This document shows positions 24,350 through 35,000 of a DNA stretch of 64,000 bases, in pieces; within the stretch, counting starts at the first letter, position 1; the number at the start of each line of letters is the position of its first letter. The position numbers and the translations under genes were made by a program. The stretch covers positions 10,888-74,887 of the forward strand of contig CAJMQS010000008.1 of NCBI GenBank assembly GCA_905215645.1, read 5' to 3'. This DNA is from an uncultured bacterium. GTDB taxonomy: Bacteria > Bacillota > Negativicutes > Acidaminococcales > Acidaminococcaceae. The notes beneath the pieces were generated by a model. The model was not told the DNA's origin. It did not search any database and saw nothing but the letters and a program-made list of their open reading frames with translations.

Positions 24350-25348
24350 TTACCCCATTTTATACCGAATCTTCAAAATCGCATACCAACCCATGCCCCA
24401 CAGATAATCCATCAGGCTGTCTTTTTTCCGGTACTTGGCCCACTGTTTGAAGTCATGGTAATTTTCCGGCTTTTTGATGGGCAGGGTATTGGTGATAGTC
24501 TCCCAGGGAGACAGGGCATTGTACTGCCGCCACTGGGCATCAAAGGGAGCCAGGACCATCTGCCAGGGTTTACGGCGCCCAGTCCAGTGGATGATCACCC
24601 CATCTCCCTTGTCATCTTCGCCACCCCCGAATTCATTGTATACCGGAGGCAGGAACAGGTTGGTCCCATCGAATGTCAGATTCAGTACATCCTGGCTCTG
24701 GCCCAGGAACCGTTCCCGGGGTTCCTTCTGGAAAGAAAAAGCTTTTTCTGTAATCCCCTGCTTTTCCCATTCCGGGATATTGATCAGCATGATGCCGTCG
24801 TTGAAATACTTCCCATTCTTCAGTTTCAGGTAGCCGCCTCGATAGACTGCGTCCTTCGGGCGCTCCGAAACGGCGCCCATGGCCTTGCCTTCCATGGAAA
24901 GATCGAACAGATCCTCCAGGGACCGGATCACCATGGTATCCGCATCCAGATACAGGAACCGATCTGTTTCCCCCTTCAGCACCTTGGCCATGTAAAGCCG
25001 GCCGTAGGTGATCCGGGAGAACCGGGCCACTTTTACATGGAAATCCTGGAAGGGTGCCATATCCAGTTCATACAGGGTGCATCGGCAGTGCCATTTTTCC
25101 GCCAGCTGCCGGACTTTATCCCCGTTTTCCCGGCTGTAGCCGTCGGTGAAAAGGTGGAACACAAGAGGATGGCGGGGGTTGTTTTCCAGTACCGATACCA
25201 TGGAAGCCCCCATAATCTGGAAAAAAGGGTCGTTCACATTGTAAGCCACATGCCAGGGTTCCCCGGAATGGGGATCCAGAAAGTCGAAAGTTTCCTGCTT
25301 CCGAATAAAATTCTCCAGGGCAAAAAAGCCCGGTTCAAATGTTTTCAT
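24350..25348 (-). CDS. Glycosyltransferase family 8, LPS hexosyltransferase-like
   Basis: A retaining GT-A glycosyltransferase of the LgtC/RfaI kind that adds hexoses to the LPS core. The 332-residue protein begins its catalytic domain with WHVAYNVNDPFFQIMGASMVS, has the metal-binding DxD in FLYLDADTMV, and FNDGIMLINIPEW, a typical GT8 signature. It is the last gene of the operon and overlaps the GT9 gene by 4 bases (ATGA). Sequence cannot tell donor or acceptor sugar. Confidence 0.92.
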   Translation of the reverse strand: MKTFEPGFFALENFIRKQETFDFLDPHSGEPWHVAYNVNDPFFQIMGASMVSVLENNPRHPLVFHLFTDGYSRENGDKVRQLAEKWHCRCTLYELDMAPFQDFHVKVARFSRITYGRLYMAKVLKGETDRFLYLDADTMVIRSLEDLFDLSMEGKAMGAVSERPKDAVYRGGYLKLKNGKYFNDGIMLINIPEWEKQGITEKAFSFQKEPRERFLGQSQDVLNLTFDGTNLFLPPVYNEFGGGEDDKGDGVIIHWTGRRKPWQMVLAPFDAQWRQYNALSPWETITNTLPIKKPENYHDFKQWAKYRKKDSLMDYLWGMGWYAILKIRYKMG

Positions 25349-26412
25349 GCTGTCTCCTGAAATAATTTTTCTATGGCCGTTTCCACCATGGGAACGGTCA
25401 CTGCATCCACACAGTCAGATTTGGGACACCGGCTGGGTCCGATGCAGATGTGCTTGCCGGAACAGGGCAGATGTCCACTGACTCCGATACAGTGTTTCCC
25501 CGGTGCTCGATAGATGACTGGGGAATTGAAGGTAAAGACCGTCACCACCGGACAGCCGGCCGCTGCAGCAATATGAGCAGTCCCGGTATCCAAGGTCAGT
25601 AGCAGATCCATGCGGCTCAGAAGAGCCGTCAATTCCAGAAAGCTGGTTTTCCCAATCAGATCCACCACGGCCTCCTGGTGTTCCATTCCCTGAAGGATGG
25701 CTTTTCCCCGTTCCCGATGGGCCGGGATCCCCGTGAAATACAGGGTGGCCCCATAGGTTTCCGCCAGCCAGTCACAGACCTGGCAGAACTTTTCCACCGG
25801 CCAGTCCTTAGTCCGGGAGGTGGTCTGGATGCAAAGGGCAATCTTTTTCCCCGGTACAGGAGCTTTTCCCAACAGCGTCTCCACCCACTGTTCCTGGTCT
25901 GGCGCCACGGGTTTCAGACGGGGCGGGACAAATTCTTGGGAAGGATCCCCGAAAAATCCCCGCATCATCTGCTGGAAGCTGGCCGCCATGGAATGTTCCT
26001 GATAGGACCAACCGGCTGGCAGTGCCAGGTCCTGGGTATAGAACCATTTTTCCCAGCCCAATTCCCAGCCCAGGGCCTGTTCCAGGCTGACCCGTTCTGG
26101 GATCTGGGCGATCCATTTCATCAGCGTCACCCGTTCCCGTGGATCCAGAGAAATCCCCAGGTCAAAATGGCGCTTGGCCAACTGCCGACCAATCTTCCAC
26201 ACATCCCCATACCCGCCCCCGCTGGTATAGCTGTAGGGAATCACTTCATCCACTCCCTCCAACAGTTCCGCCACAAAAGCCAGGTTGGCACTGCAGAGAT
26301 AAGTGATCCTGGCCTCCGGACAGTGTTTCCGGAGCACCGGAAACACTGCAGCGGTCATGATCATATCTCCCATATGCATGATACCGTCAACAAAAATATT
26401 TTTATAAATCAT
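25345..26412 (-). CDS. Glycosyltransferase family 9 (heptosyltransferase-like)
   Basis: GT9 enzymes transfer heptose to lipid A-Kdo or to the inner core on the cytoplasmic face. The 355-residue protein shows the N-terminal HMGDMIMTAAVFPVLRKHCP, LGISLDPRERVTL, and the C-terminal sugar-nucleotide site LLTLDTGTAHIAAAAGCPVV. A Cys-rich tail (PCSGKHICIGPSRCPKSDC) is common in this family. It overlaps the genes on either side by 4 bases. It supports an LPS-bearing outer membrane. Confidence 0.93.
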   Translation of the reverse strand: MIYKNIFVDGIMHMGDMIMTAAVFPVLRKHCPEARITYLCSANLAFVAELLEGVDEVIPYSYTSGGGYGDVWKIGRQLAKRHFDLGISLDPRERVTLMKWIAQIPERVSLEQALGWELGWEKWFYTQDLALPAGWSYQEHSMAASFQQMMRGFFGDPSQEFVPPRLKPVAPDQEQWVETLLGKAPVPGKKIALCIQTTSRTKDWPVEKFCQVCDWLAETYGATLYFTGIPAHRERGKAILQGMEHQEAVVDLIGKTSFLELTALLSRMDLLLTLDTGTAHIAAAAGCPVVTVFTFNSPVIYRAPGKHCIGVSGHLPCSGKHICIGPSRCPKSDCVDAVTVPMVETAIEKLFQETA

Positions 26413-27593
26413 TGATTTTTCAATCCTAACGCAATCGCTATTAAAAACCAGAAAATCCTTACCCCCGAAGACAAGTCCAGTGTATATTCCACTTGTCCGA
26501 ACAAAAATACATATCCTGTAAATGCGACAAAAATCATTAAATCGGCTGGATTGTGTTCTTTTATCCAGTTTTTAAAACTCCGGAACATAAAATATGCTGT
26601 AAAATAAAGCAATCCAGCAAATCCCACCAACCCAGTTTCCGCAATCAGATGGAAATAATTGTTATGAGCATGGTTCAAACCCTGGATTTCTGTAGGCAGT
26701 TTGTAATACGGTTTGTAGAATTCTCTCCATCTTCCCAATCCAATCCCCTTCATCGGATAATCTTGTACCATATGGATACAGGATTTCCATCCTTCGATCC
26801 GATCCCCATTGGACCGGTCCGTCGTGGTGTTGGCAATGGATTCGAACCGTTTCTGATATTGAGGAGAAGAGGCCATGAAAATTCCAGAAGCCAGGAAAAA
26901 TAAAGCGATTACAGCCAGAGCTTTCTTGGAATGCTTTACATAGTTCCAGGCTGCCACTGGCACTAAAATCATGTTAGACAGCCAGGAACCTCTGCTTTTA
27001 TTGCAGAACAACCCAATCCAGTTGCAGACCAAGGTCACCTTAGCCACATTTTTCAGCCGTTTTTCAAAACTCGGATCCAAAATAATGATGAACGTAATGG
27101 GCATCATCATGCACATGATACTGGCAATCCCCAGCTGGCTGCCTCCCAGTCCCCATCCACGGTCGTTGTTTCCCAAATGGAACAGGACCTGGATCAATGT
27201 CAAAAAACAATCCACACCAAAAACAGCCATATAAGCTGTCAGCATGTTGATCAGATAATCTCGTTTCTTAATAAATACAACTACGGGTAGAAAAACCACA
27301 AACCGCCACACCCACATCTGCAGGAATTCATGGACTCCCTTTGAAATATTGCCTCCAAAAATAACCGAAGGCAAGGTACAGAGGACAAAAATAAGGTAGG
27401 CTTTCAAATACCCCTTCACTTCAGGTGAAAGATGGATTTGCTTCTTATTGTAATAGTACAAAATCAATCCCAACAACAGGACCAATCCATTCAGCACTTC
27501 CCCAAGAGCCATGGAAATACGCGTTATACAGGCCATACCCGCAGCACAAACTGCCAGTGCTTTGATTATCTTTTGCTGCGTTACCTCTGTCAT
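26409..27593 (-). CDS. O-antigen ligase family membrane protein (WaaL/Wzy_C)
   Basis: Polytopic periplasm-facing enzymes of this family join O-antigen to the lipid A core (WaaL) or polymerise repeat units. The 394-residue protein has about 10-12 membrane segments and the Wzy_C-type loop with GLGRWREFYKPYY and GLNHAHNNYFHLIAETGL, in which the His is catalytically important. It is more A/T-rich than its neighbours, as is usual for such genes. It overlaps the GT9 gene by 4 bases and follows a GT8 gene by 22 bases. Ligase versus polymerase cannot be settled here. Confidence 0.9.
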   Translation of the reverse strand: MTEVTQQKIIKALAVCAAGMACITRISMALGEVLNGLVLLLGLILYYYNKKQIHLSPEVKGYLKAYLIFVLCTLPSVIFGGNISKGVHEFLQMWVWRFVVFLPVVVFIKKRDYLINMLTAYMAVFGVDCFLTLIQVLFHLGNNDRGWGLGGSQLGIASIMCMMMPITFIIILDPSFEKRLKNVAKVTLVCNWIGLFCNKSRGSWLSNMILVPVAAWNYVKHSKKALAVIALFFLASGIFMASSPQYQKRFESIANTTTDRSNGDRIEGWKSCIHMVQDYPMKGIGLGRWREFYKPYYKLPTEIQGLNHAHNNYFHLIAETGLVGFAGLLYFTAYFMFRSFKNWIKEHNPADLMIFVAFTGYVFLFGQVEYTLDLSSGVRIFWFLIAIALGLKNQ

Positions 27594-27615
27594 TTATCCA
27601 TACTCCCCAACTTCC

Positions 27616-28545
27616 CTAAAACAGTTTCTTCCACAATTCAGCCAGCTTCAGCCGCAGTTCCTGCCGAGTTACAGATTTACCCCGCATATCCGTTCCTGGC
27701 TGGGGCATTTGTGCCCCGGCGAACGCTGTCTGTGCCAAATAGGTATAGTATTTTTCATTGAAATGGCCTTTGGGCGCAAACTCCCAGGGTTTGTACCGGC
27801 CGGCCCAATGGAATACGGCGGGACGTTCCAGGGCTTCCAGTGCCAGGTTCCGCCAGCGGGATTTCTTCAATACTTTCACCGGCAGGGTAAATACCGGCGG
27901 GATTACATTCCACCGAAGAGGCAGAGGCTTCCAGTTGTCTTGGAATACCTTGTTCAGCCCGTCCTGATCGTGGTGACGGAAATTCCCCTCTTCCACACAC
28001 CGGATTACCTGGGGGCCATACTGGTTTTCCCGCCAGGCCTTCAGATCCATCACCATCACCCCGGAATTGAAGTACAGCTTTCCCTCTTTGATTCCCAATG
28101 TTTCTTCTTTTTGCCGACGCATCCGAGAGGAAGCCAGGATCCCCAAGTCGGGCACTGCCCCCAATGGTTTCCCTTCCAGATCCATGTGCCACAGTTCCTG
28201 GATATCGTCCAGGACCACCAGATCCGTATCCAGATAGATGACACGCTGTACGGTTTGAGGAACCAGTTCCGGGATCAGCAGCCGGAGATAGGCTGCCCGG
28301 TTCACATGGCCGCTGGTATGGGCCTGGATTTCTCTTTGTGCCGTGGGAATAAAGGTGATGGTCCCTTTCCGTTCAGTCACAGTGGCCGCAATCCCTGCCT
28401 GTTTTTCTTCGCTGATCCCATCATCGAAATAATAAAAATGGATGGGCAGCTCCCCTTTATGGTTCACCAGGATGGATGCACAGGCCACAGCCCCATGCTG
28501 GGCATAATTGTCATCAGAAGCCAGTACAATGGAAATTTTCTCCAT
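27616..28545 (-). CDS. Glycosyltransferase family 8
   Basis: A second GT8 enzyme of 309 residues, diverged from the one at 24350-25348. It has ISIVLASDDNYAQHGAVACASI, the DxD in VIYLDTDLVVLDD, and LYFNSGVMVMDLKAW. The C-terminal part has FHWAGRYKPWEF, typical of the family. ATG at 28545 follows AGAGG at 8 bases; an in-frame GTG at 28554 lies within the ribosome site. It is second in the LPS operon. Confidence 0.93.
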   Translation of the reverse strand: MEKISIVLASDDNYAQHGAVACASILVNHKGELPIHFYYFDDGISEEKQAGIAATVTERKGTITFIPTAQREIQAHTSGHVNRAAYLRLLIPELVPQTVQRVIYLDTDLVVLDDIQELWHMDLEGKPLGAVPDLGILASSRMRRQKEETLGIKEGKLYFNSGVMVMDLKAWRENQYGPQVIRCVEEGNFRHHDQDGLNKVFQDNWKPLPLRWNVIPPVFTLPVKVLKKSRWRNLALEALERPAVFHWAGRYKPWEFAPKGHFNEKYYTYLAQTAFAGAQMPQPGTDMRGKSVTRQELRLKLAELWKKLF

Positions 28546-28578
28546 TTCTGTCACCTCTTTTGCTTAATTTCTATCTCG

Positions 28579-29328
28579 TCACTTCTTCCTGGAAAACTCC
28601 GCCAGTTTCATGTATTTCATGGCTGTATAAATCCCATGCTGAAGGGTTGCCACAAAGCCCATGCTCCCTTCCAGGAAGCCTCCCTCCAGTATATAGGCCT
28701 TCACCATTCCCATCAGGGCATGGCCGGCGGCGGTCCCTGCCGTGGCCTTTTTCCCACGCCCATAGGCTTCCTCCGCCCACAGTGTGGTATAGTGCCCCGC
28801 TTTGTACCACCACTGGGCAAAGGTATCGTAAGTATAATGCTCCAGCGGCTCTTTCAGCTCTATCTCTGGTAAAGGAGATTCTGGCCGTTCATGGACCTTC
28901 CCCACCCAGCAGACCTTTTCCCGGGGAAACAAGCGCTTCACCCGGTCGGGGCTGAAAGCCCCATGATGGAATTCATGGCCGAAAGCGATGTTGATCCTCC
29001 GGAAGGAATACTGATAGTCCTGGCTGCCGGCTTTGATGGTGTTGATTTTTTCCGCCAGTTCCGGTGTCAGCCTTTCATCCGCATCTAAAAATAAGATCCA
29101 ATCTCCCTTGGCCTGGGAAAGAGCGAAATTCCGCTGGGCGGCAAAATCATTGTCCCATTCCCGGAAGGTGATATCTGCTCCGTTTTCCCGCGCCAGGGAC
29201 ACAGTATGATCCGTGCTCCCGGAATCCACCACCAAAAGCTGATCGGCACAGAGACGGGCAGAAGCCAAGGCATCCAGGATATGACGTTCTTCATTTTTGG
29301 TCAGTATGGCTACGGTACAGGTTCCCAT
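28579..29328 (-). CDS. Glycosyltransferase family 2 (WaaE/KdtX-like)
   Basis: An inverting GT-A enzyme of 249 residues similar to LPS core beta-glucosyltransferases. It shows TVAILTKNEERHILDALAS, VVDSGSTDHTVSLA, and the metal-binding LFLDADERL. The region FSPDRVKRLFPREKVCWVGKVHE is typical of the WaaE branch. It is first in the five-gene LPS operon, 170 bases after tRNA-Gly on the same strand. A C-terminal amphipathic region may hold it to the membrane. Confidence 0.92.
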   Translation of the reverse strand: MGTCTVAILTKNEERHILDALASARLCADQLLVVDSGSTDHTVSLARENGADITFREWDNDFAAQRNFALSQAKGDWILFLDADERLTPELAEKINTIKAGSQDYQYSFRRINIAFGHEFHHGAFSPDRVKRLFPREKVCWVGKVHERPESPLPEIELKEPLEHYTYDTFAQWWYKAGHYTTLWAEEAYGRGKKATAGTAAGHALMGMVKAYILEGGFLEGSMGFVATLQHGIYTAMKYMKLAEFSRKK

Positions 29329-29462
29329 GATATTCTCCTTTTTTCTTTACATTTTAGTTTACCGTAAAGAGGGGAGGAAGGCAAGCCGGGAGGGGGATTT
29401 TATGAAAAATCCCCCTGTCATCGGTCGGCAGCGGTCGAAAAACAGAACCGCTGATCCTGAAC

Positions 29463-29495
29463 AAAAAAGGCCGTTGCAGTCTGCAACAGCCCTGA
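29463..29495 (-). terminator. Terminator after tRNA-Gly
   Basis: GGGCTGTTGCAGACTGCAACGGCC on the minus strand, followed by TTTTTTG, 10 bases after the tRNA 3' end. It belongs to the TGTTGCA hairpin family. Confidence 0.85.
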
Positions 29496-29501
29496 TTTTT
29501 A

Positions 29502-29576
29502 TGGAGCGGAAAACGAGATTCGAACTCGCGACCCCCACCTTGGCAAGGTGATGCTCTACCACTGAGCTACTTCCGC
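29502..29576 (-). tRNA. tRNA-Gly(GCC)
   Basis: The minus strand reads GCGGAAGTAGCTCAGTGG at the 5' end and folds into a full cloverleaf. The anticodon loop TTGCCAA gives anticodon GCC; the T arm is GGTTCGAATCTC-like (GAGTTCGAATCTC). The acceptor stem pairs over seven positions with one G-U, followed by discriminator T and an encoded CCA (29502-29504). Confidence 0.97.
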
Positions 29577-29599
29577 AATTGAATTACTTGTACAGTATA

Positions 29600-30145
29600 T
29601 TACAGTTTTGAAAGACTGTCAATATACTTTCCCAACCCATCCAAGTCTTTCAGGAACGGGACCTGGGCCGCCCAGTCTTCCCACAGGAAGCCCTCCCCTG
29701 CCATTTCCTGCAGAAGGGTCCTCATGGGCTGCCAGTAGCCTTCATAGTCCAGGAAGGCAAAAGGTTTGGACACCATTTCCAGTTTATTCAGGCTCATGAC
29801 TTCTGAAATTTCTTCCAAAGTGCCGATACCTCCGGGAAAAGCCAGAAACAAGTCTCCCAATTCCAGCATCTTCTTTTTCCGTTCTGTCATATTTTCGGTG
29901 ACGATCAATTCGCTGAGGCCCTCATGCTGGAGTTCCTTTTCCATAAAGAACCGGGGTTCCACCCCCACGACCCGGCCGCCCTGACCCAGAGCCCCGTCGG
30001 CCAGCTGTCCCATGAGCCCGGTGCGGCTGCCTCCATAAATCAGGGTATGGCCATGAGAGGCGATCCATTGTCCCAGTTCATAAGCATAACGGGCATATTC
30101 CGGACGGTTCCCCGGATTGGCTCCCAGATAAACAGTGATGTTCAT
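29600..30145 (-). CDS. LOG-family Rossmann-fold protein (TIGR00730)
   Basis: LOG-family proteins are nucleotide 5'-monophosphate phosphoribohydrolases; some activate cytokinins, others act on AMP or related nucleotides. The 181-residue protein has VYLGANPGN, YGGSRTGLMGQLADGAL and the family motif PGGIGTLEE. ATG at 30145 has AAGGAG 7 bases upstream. It is monocistronic, between tRNA-Gly and the Na/Pi transporter. Its substrate in this organism is not inferable. Confidence 0.92.
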   Translation of the reverse strand: MNITVYLGANPGNRPEYARYAYELGQWIASHGHTLIYGGSRTGLMGQLADGALGQGGRVVGVEPRFFMEKELQHEGLSELIVTENMTERKKKMLELGDLFLAFPGGIGTLEEISEVMSLNKLEMVSKPFAFLDYEGYWQPMRTLLQEMAGEGFLWEDWAAQVPFLKDLDGLGKYIDSLSKL

Positions 30146-30164
30146 ATTTTCTCCTTCTTTATTA

Positions 30165-30194
30165 AAAAGGGGCTGTTGCGCTTGCAACAGCCCC
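30165..30194 (-). terminator. Terminator after the Na/Pi cotransporter gene
   Basis: GGGGCTGTTGC and GCAACAGCCCC form a perfect 11-bp stem around GCTT; TTTTTAAT follows on the minus strand. The word element 30197-30235 lies between it and the transporter stop. Confidence 0.85.
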
Positions 30195-30196
30195 TT

Positions 30197-30235
30197 CCGC
30201 CGGCCGCTGACCGTTGACAGCTGACCGTTGACAAT
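30197..30235. repeat. Iterated-word element (CTGACCGTTGACAG type)
   Basis: CGCTGACCGTTGACAGCTGA is followed by CCGTTGACA, so the 10-base word CTGACCGTTG is repeated at 15-base distance. It is wedged between a stop codon (30239) and the terminator hairpin. Confidence 0.7.
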
Positions 30236-30238
30236 TTT

Positions 30239-31843
30239 TTAAAAATCCCCCAGCACCAACTGAGAAATGTTCTTGCTATGATCGCTGACCCGTTTCATGT
30301 TGATCAGCAGTTCCAGCATCACAAAGCCGGTTTCCGGTGTACAGATGCCTTCGTTCAGCCGTTCCACATGGCTCTTCCGCATGGCCTTCTGCTTCAGCTT
30401 CACCTGATGGGAGAAGTCCAGGGATTCCCGGGCCAGATCCTTGTCCATGGTTTCCAGGGCCTTGATGGCTTTAGTAGCAGCAGAAATCACCAGCACTTCC
30501 AATTCCTTCATTTCCCGGTTGGCTTCCGGGGAGAAGGTGGTCCCGTCTTCCCGCATGCTCCGGACCCGTTTGGCGATGATTTCCGCATGGTCCCCGATCC
30601 GTTCGATGTCGTTGCAGGCATGGATCAGGCCGGTGTGCAGGTTGGACATATCTTTGGTCATGTTCTTTTCGCTCATCTTGGTCAGATACACGGTAATGGC
30701 TTCTTCCAGACTGTCTATGACTGGTTCATGTTCCAAGACGAATTCCACATCTTTTTTATTGTAATTGTCTACGCAGTTAAAGGATTTCCGGATGTTCTCC
30801 AGCGCCAAATCCCCCATCCGGACCACTTCTTTAGTAGCCAGACCCAGTGCCACAGCCGGAGTATTCAGTACGTTCTTATCCAGGTATTTAGGCTGGTAGG
30901 AAATGTCATTGTCTTCCCCAGGCATGATTTTCTTGATGAACCGGGTGAAATAAGGAGCCAAAGGCAGGAAGATGCAGGTATTCACCACGTTGAAAGTGGT
31001 ATGGGCATTAGCGATCTGCCGGCCGATATCCCCTGCCGGAGAAATCTCCTTGACAAAAGCGATGAAGAAAGGCAACAGGCTCATGGCGATGATGGACCCG
31101 ATCAGGTTGAACATCACGTGAGAACAAGCCACCCGTTTGGCGTTCAGGCCGCTCTGGAGGGTAGCGATGACGGCGGTGATACAGGTCCCGATATTATCCC
31201 CCAAAATCACAGGGATAGCCCCTTCCAGGGGGATCAGTCCCTGGCTGGCCATAGCCATCAGGATCCCAATGGTAGCGGAAGAAGACTGGATTACCAAGGT
31301 CATGCACAGACCGGTGAGCAGCCCCATAATGGGATGGGTGGAAAATTTGCCCAGGATATCTACGATCCTGGGATCCTGGCGCAGAGGAATGACGGAATTG
31401 CTCATCATGCTCATGCCCAGCATCAGGATACCGAACCCCAGGAGCACGGAACCCAGGTTCTTCAGGGTCCGTTTCCGGCACACGATCTGCATCACAAAGC
31501 CGATGGCAATGATCAGGGTGATGTAGTCGGTCAGGTTGAAGGCAATGAGCTGTGCGGTCATGGTAGTCCCGATATTGGCCCCCATGACAATCCCGAATGC
31601 CTGTTCCAGGTTCATCAGCCCGGCGTTGACCAGACCGACAGTCATGACTGTGGTAGCACTGGAAGACTGGAGCACAGCCGTGACGCCGGCGCCCAAAGCC
31701 ACACCATAGATGGTCTTTTTCGTCAGCTGCCCCAGGATCTTCTGGAGTTTCGCTCCGGCCGCCTGCTGCAGGCCGTCCCCCATCAGCTGCATGCCATACA
31801 GGAAAAGAGAAATGCCGCCCAAGAATAAGAAAAGCTGAACCAA
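30239..31843 (-). CDS. Na/Pi cotransporter family protein with PhoU-like tail
   Basis: NptA-type transporters move phosphate with sodium. The 534-residue protein has the duplicated membrane module with its two QSSSA motifs (AVLQSSSATTVM near residue 58, VIQSSSATIGI near residue 184). The C-terminal ~200 residues form a cytoplasmic PhoU-like helical domain (HTGLIHACNDIERIGDHAE). There is no adjacent pho gene, so regulation by phosphate is only a guess. The start has GGAGGAGA-type sequence upstream (GGAGGAGATC). Confidence 0.93.
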   Translation of the reverse strand: MVQLFLFLGGISLFLYGMQLMGDGLQQAAGAKLQKILGQLTKKTIYGVALGAGVTAVLQSSSATTVMTVGLVNAGLMNLEQAFGIVMGANIGTTMTAQLIAFNLTDYITLIIAIGFVMQIVCRKRTLKNLGSVLLGFGILMLGMSMMSNSVIPLRQDPRIVDILGKFSTHPIMGLLTGLCMTLVIQSSSATIGILMAMASQGLIPLEGAIPVILGDNIGTCITAVIATLQSGLNAKRVACSHVMFNLIGSIIAMSLLPFFIAFVKEISPAGDIGRQIANAHTTFNVVNTCIFLPLAPYFTRFIKKIMPGEDNDISYQPKYLDKNVLNTPAVALGLATKEVVRMGDLALENIRKSFNCVDNYNKKDVEFVLEHEPVIDSLEEAITVYLTKMSEKNMTKDMSNLHTGLIHACNDIERIGDHAEIIAKRVRSMREDGTTFSPEANREMKELEVLVISAATKAIKALETMDKDLARESLDFSHQVKLKQKAMRKSHVERLNEGICTPETGFVMLELLINMKRVSDHSKNISQLVLGDF

Positions 31844-31983
31844 GATGATCTCCTCCGCAGTTTTTGCGTTTTCAATTGTTCCTATAGATCGAATGAATGG
31901 TGATACGAGTAGATTCTACCACATCTCAGAGATTTACACCAGTTCCAAAGTGAAATATGCAACATTCTGAACATTTTTGTGTA

Positions 31984-32019
31984 AAAAAACTCCTGTCACT
32001 TTCGTGACAGGAGTTTTTT
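31984..32019 (-). terminator. Terminator after nifJ
   Basis: ACTCCTGTCAC-TTTC-GTGACAGGAGT is a perfect 11-bp stem flanked by A and T runs on both sides. Confidence 0.93.
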
Positions 32020-32033
32020 AAGAGCCAAAGTGC

Positions 32034-35000
32034 TTATTCAGCGTCCAGTTTTACATAGCCAGCCAGACGTTCTTCAGCATCTTTCTTGGTCTTGGCATAC
32101 AGGTCTTCTGCAATGTCAGGGAACCCTTTAGCCAGGGAAGCATACCGTACTTCGCCCTTCAGGAAGTTTTCGAATTCATCGAAGTTCGGAGTCTTGGTGC
32201 TGTCCAGGAAGAAGGACTTCTTGCCTTCTGCCTTCAGGGTCGGGTTGTACCGGAAGCAGCTCCAGTAACCGCAGTCAACAGCAGCCTTGGCTTCCAGGAA
32301 GGAGTGGTTCATACCTCTCTTGATACCATGGTTGATGCAGGGGCTGTAGCAGATGATCAGGGAAGGACCATGGTAAGCTTCAGCTTCCCGGATGGCCTTC
32401 AGAGCCTGGTTCTTATCAGCACCCAAGTTGATCTGAGCCACATAGACATAACCATAGGTCATAGCCATCATGCCCAGGTCCTTCTTCTTGGTGCGTTTAC
32501 CAGAAGCAGCAAACTGAGCAACAGCAGCTTCAGGAGTGGACTTAGAGGATTGTCCGCCGGTGTTGGAGTAAACTTCGGTATCGAATACCATGACGTTTAC
32601 ATCATCGCCGGAGGCCAGTACGTGATCCAATCCGCCGTAACCGATATCATAGGACCAGCCGTCGCCGCCGAAGATCCACTGAGAACGTTTCACGAAGAAC
32701 TGTTTGGATTCATACAGTTTTTCCAGTTCAGGTTTGCCGGCTTTTTCAGCTTCCAGCAGTTCAACCAGTTTTTCAGCACGGGCACGAGAGCCTTCGCCTT
32801 CGTCCTTGTTGGCGATCCAGTCTTCCATGGCAGCCTTCAGGTCAGCGGAAGCAACCGCTTCAGCAGCCTTCATTTCATCTACCAGACGATCCCGGACAGC
32901 CTTTACGCCCAGATACATGCCCAGACCGAATTCAGCATTGTCTTCGAACAGGGAGTTGGACCAAGCAGGACCATGGCCTTTGTGGTTGGTGGTGTACGGC
33001 ATGGAAGGAGCAGCAGCAGCCCAAATGGAGGAGCAGCCGGTAGCGTTGGCGATCATCATGCGGTCACCAACCAACTGGGTAACCAGTTTGGCATACGGGG
33101 TTTCGCCGCAGCCTGCGCAGGCACCGGAGAATTCCAGCAGGGGCTGTTCGAACTGAGAGCCCTTGACAGTAGCGGTGGACATGGGGTTGGCTTTCGGAGC
33201 AACCTTGTTGACCACATAATCCCAGATGGGAGCACGGCCTTCCTGAGTAGCGAAAGGTTTCATGGCCAGAGCCTTGTTGCCTTTCATGCCCGGGCAGGCA
33301 TCCACGCAGTTGGAGCAGCCTTGGCAGTCCATCGGGCTCACAGTGATGCAGAAGTTCAGGCCTTTTGCACCCAGAGCCGGTTTGGTCTTCAGGCCTTCCG
33401 GAGCGTTCTTGACTTCTTCATCAGTCAGCAGGAACGGACGGATAGCAGCATGCGGGCACATGATAGCGCACTGGTTGCACTGGATGCAGTTTTCAATGTT
33501 CCATTCAGGAACGTTGATAGCAATACCGCGTTTTTCCAGAGCAGCAGTACCGGACGGGAAGGTACCATTGGCCTGGCCCATCAAGGTGCTGACCGGCAGG
33601 CTGTCGCCTTCTTGTTCCGTCATGGGGATCATGATGTTGTCATAGAAGTCGTTGCCGATCTTCTTGTACAGCGGTTCATCCTGAGCATTAGCCCATTCAG
33701 CAGGGATGTCAATCTTCTTGATGGCGTTGACGCCCTGATCCACAGCAGCGTTGTTCATGTCAACGACCTTCTGGCCTTTCTTGCCATAGGAAGCGACGAT
33801 GGATTCCTTCAGGTACTTCACAGCGTCTTCCACGGGGATGACGTTGGCCAGTTTGAAGAAGGCAGACTGCATGATCATGTTGATACGGCCGCCCAGACCG
33901 ATGTCGGAAGCAATCTTCACAGCATCGATGGTGTAGAATTGGATGTTGTTCACAGCCAGGTAGCGTTTCAGCTGGCCAGGCAGTTCCTTATCCAGTTCTT
34001 CAACGGTCCAAGGGCAGTTCAGCAGGAATACGCCGCCTTTTTTCAGGCCGTTGGCTACGTTGTAACGATGTACATAAGAAGGATTGTGTACAGCGACATA
34101 GTCAGCGAAGTTGATCAGGAACGGCATATGGATCGGGGTATGGCCGAAACGCAGGTGGGATACGGTGATACCGCCGGACTTCTTGGAGTCGTAAGCGAAG
34201 TAGCCCTGTGCGTACATATCGGTCTTATCGCCGATGATCTTGATGGCCATCTTGTTGGCACCGACAGTACCATCGGAACCCAGGCCCCAGAACTTGCAGG
34301 ATACAGTCCCTTTCGGGGTGATATCCAGGGTCTTTTCTTTCGGCAGGGAGGTGTTGGTCACATCATCCACAATGCCTACGGTGAAATGGTCTTTGGGTTC
34401 AGCAGCCTTCAGGTTGTCGAACACAGCCAGGACATCTCCAGGATAGAATTCTTTGGAGCCCAGGCCATAGCGGCCGCCAACGATCAGAGGCCGTTCAGCC
34501 TTGTTGTAGAACATGTCACGGACATCCAGGTACAGAGGTTCGCCGTTGGAACCAGGTTCCTTGGTCCGATCCAGGACAGCAATCCGTTTCACAGTCTTCG
34601 GCATAGCTTCGAAGAAGTGTTTTTCGGAGAACGGACGATACAGGTGAACGTTCACAACGCCGACCTTTTCGCCTTCAGCAACCAGCAGTTTGACTACTTC
34701 TTCAACGGTCTGAGCGCCGCTGCCCATGATGACAACAACGTTTTCAGCATCGGGAGCACCGGTGTAGTTGAACAGTTTGTAGTCACGGCCGGTCAGTTTG
34801 CTGATTTCATTCATATAGCCTTCAACGATTTCCGGCAGAGCCAGATAGTATTTGTTGACGGCTTCACGGGTCTGGAAGTCGATATCCGGGTTTTGGTTGG
34901 TGCCGCGGATCACAGGATGATCCGGGTTCAGCGCATTTTCACGGAATTTCTTCAGTTCATCGTAGTCGACCAGTTTTTTCAGGTCTTCATAGTCCAGCAG

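Noticed and set aside
29297..29551. Small plus-strand ORF ending in ETRFELATPTLAR
   Set aside because: It is the antisense of tRNA-Gly, a common false ORF.
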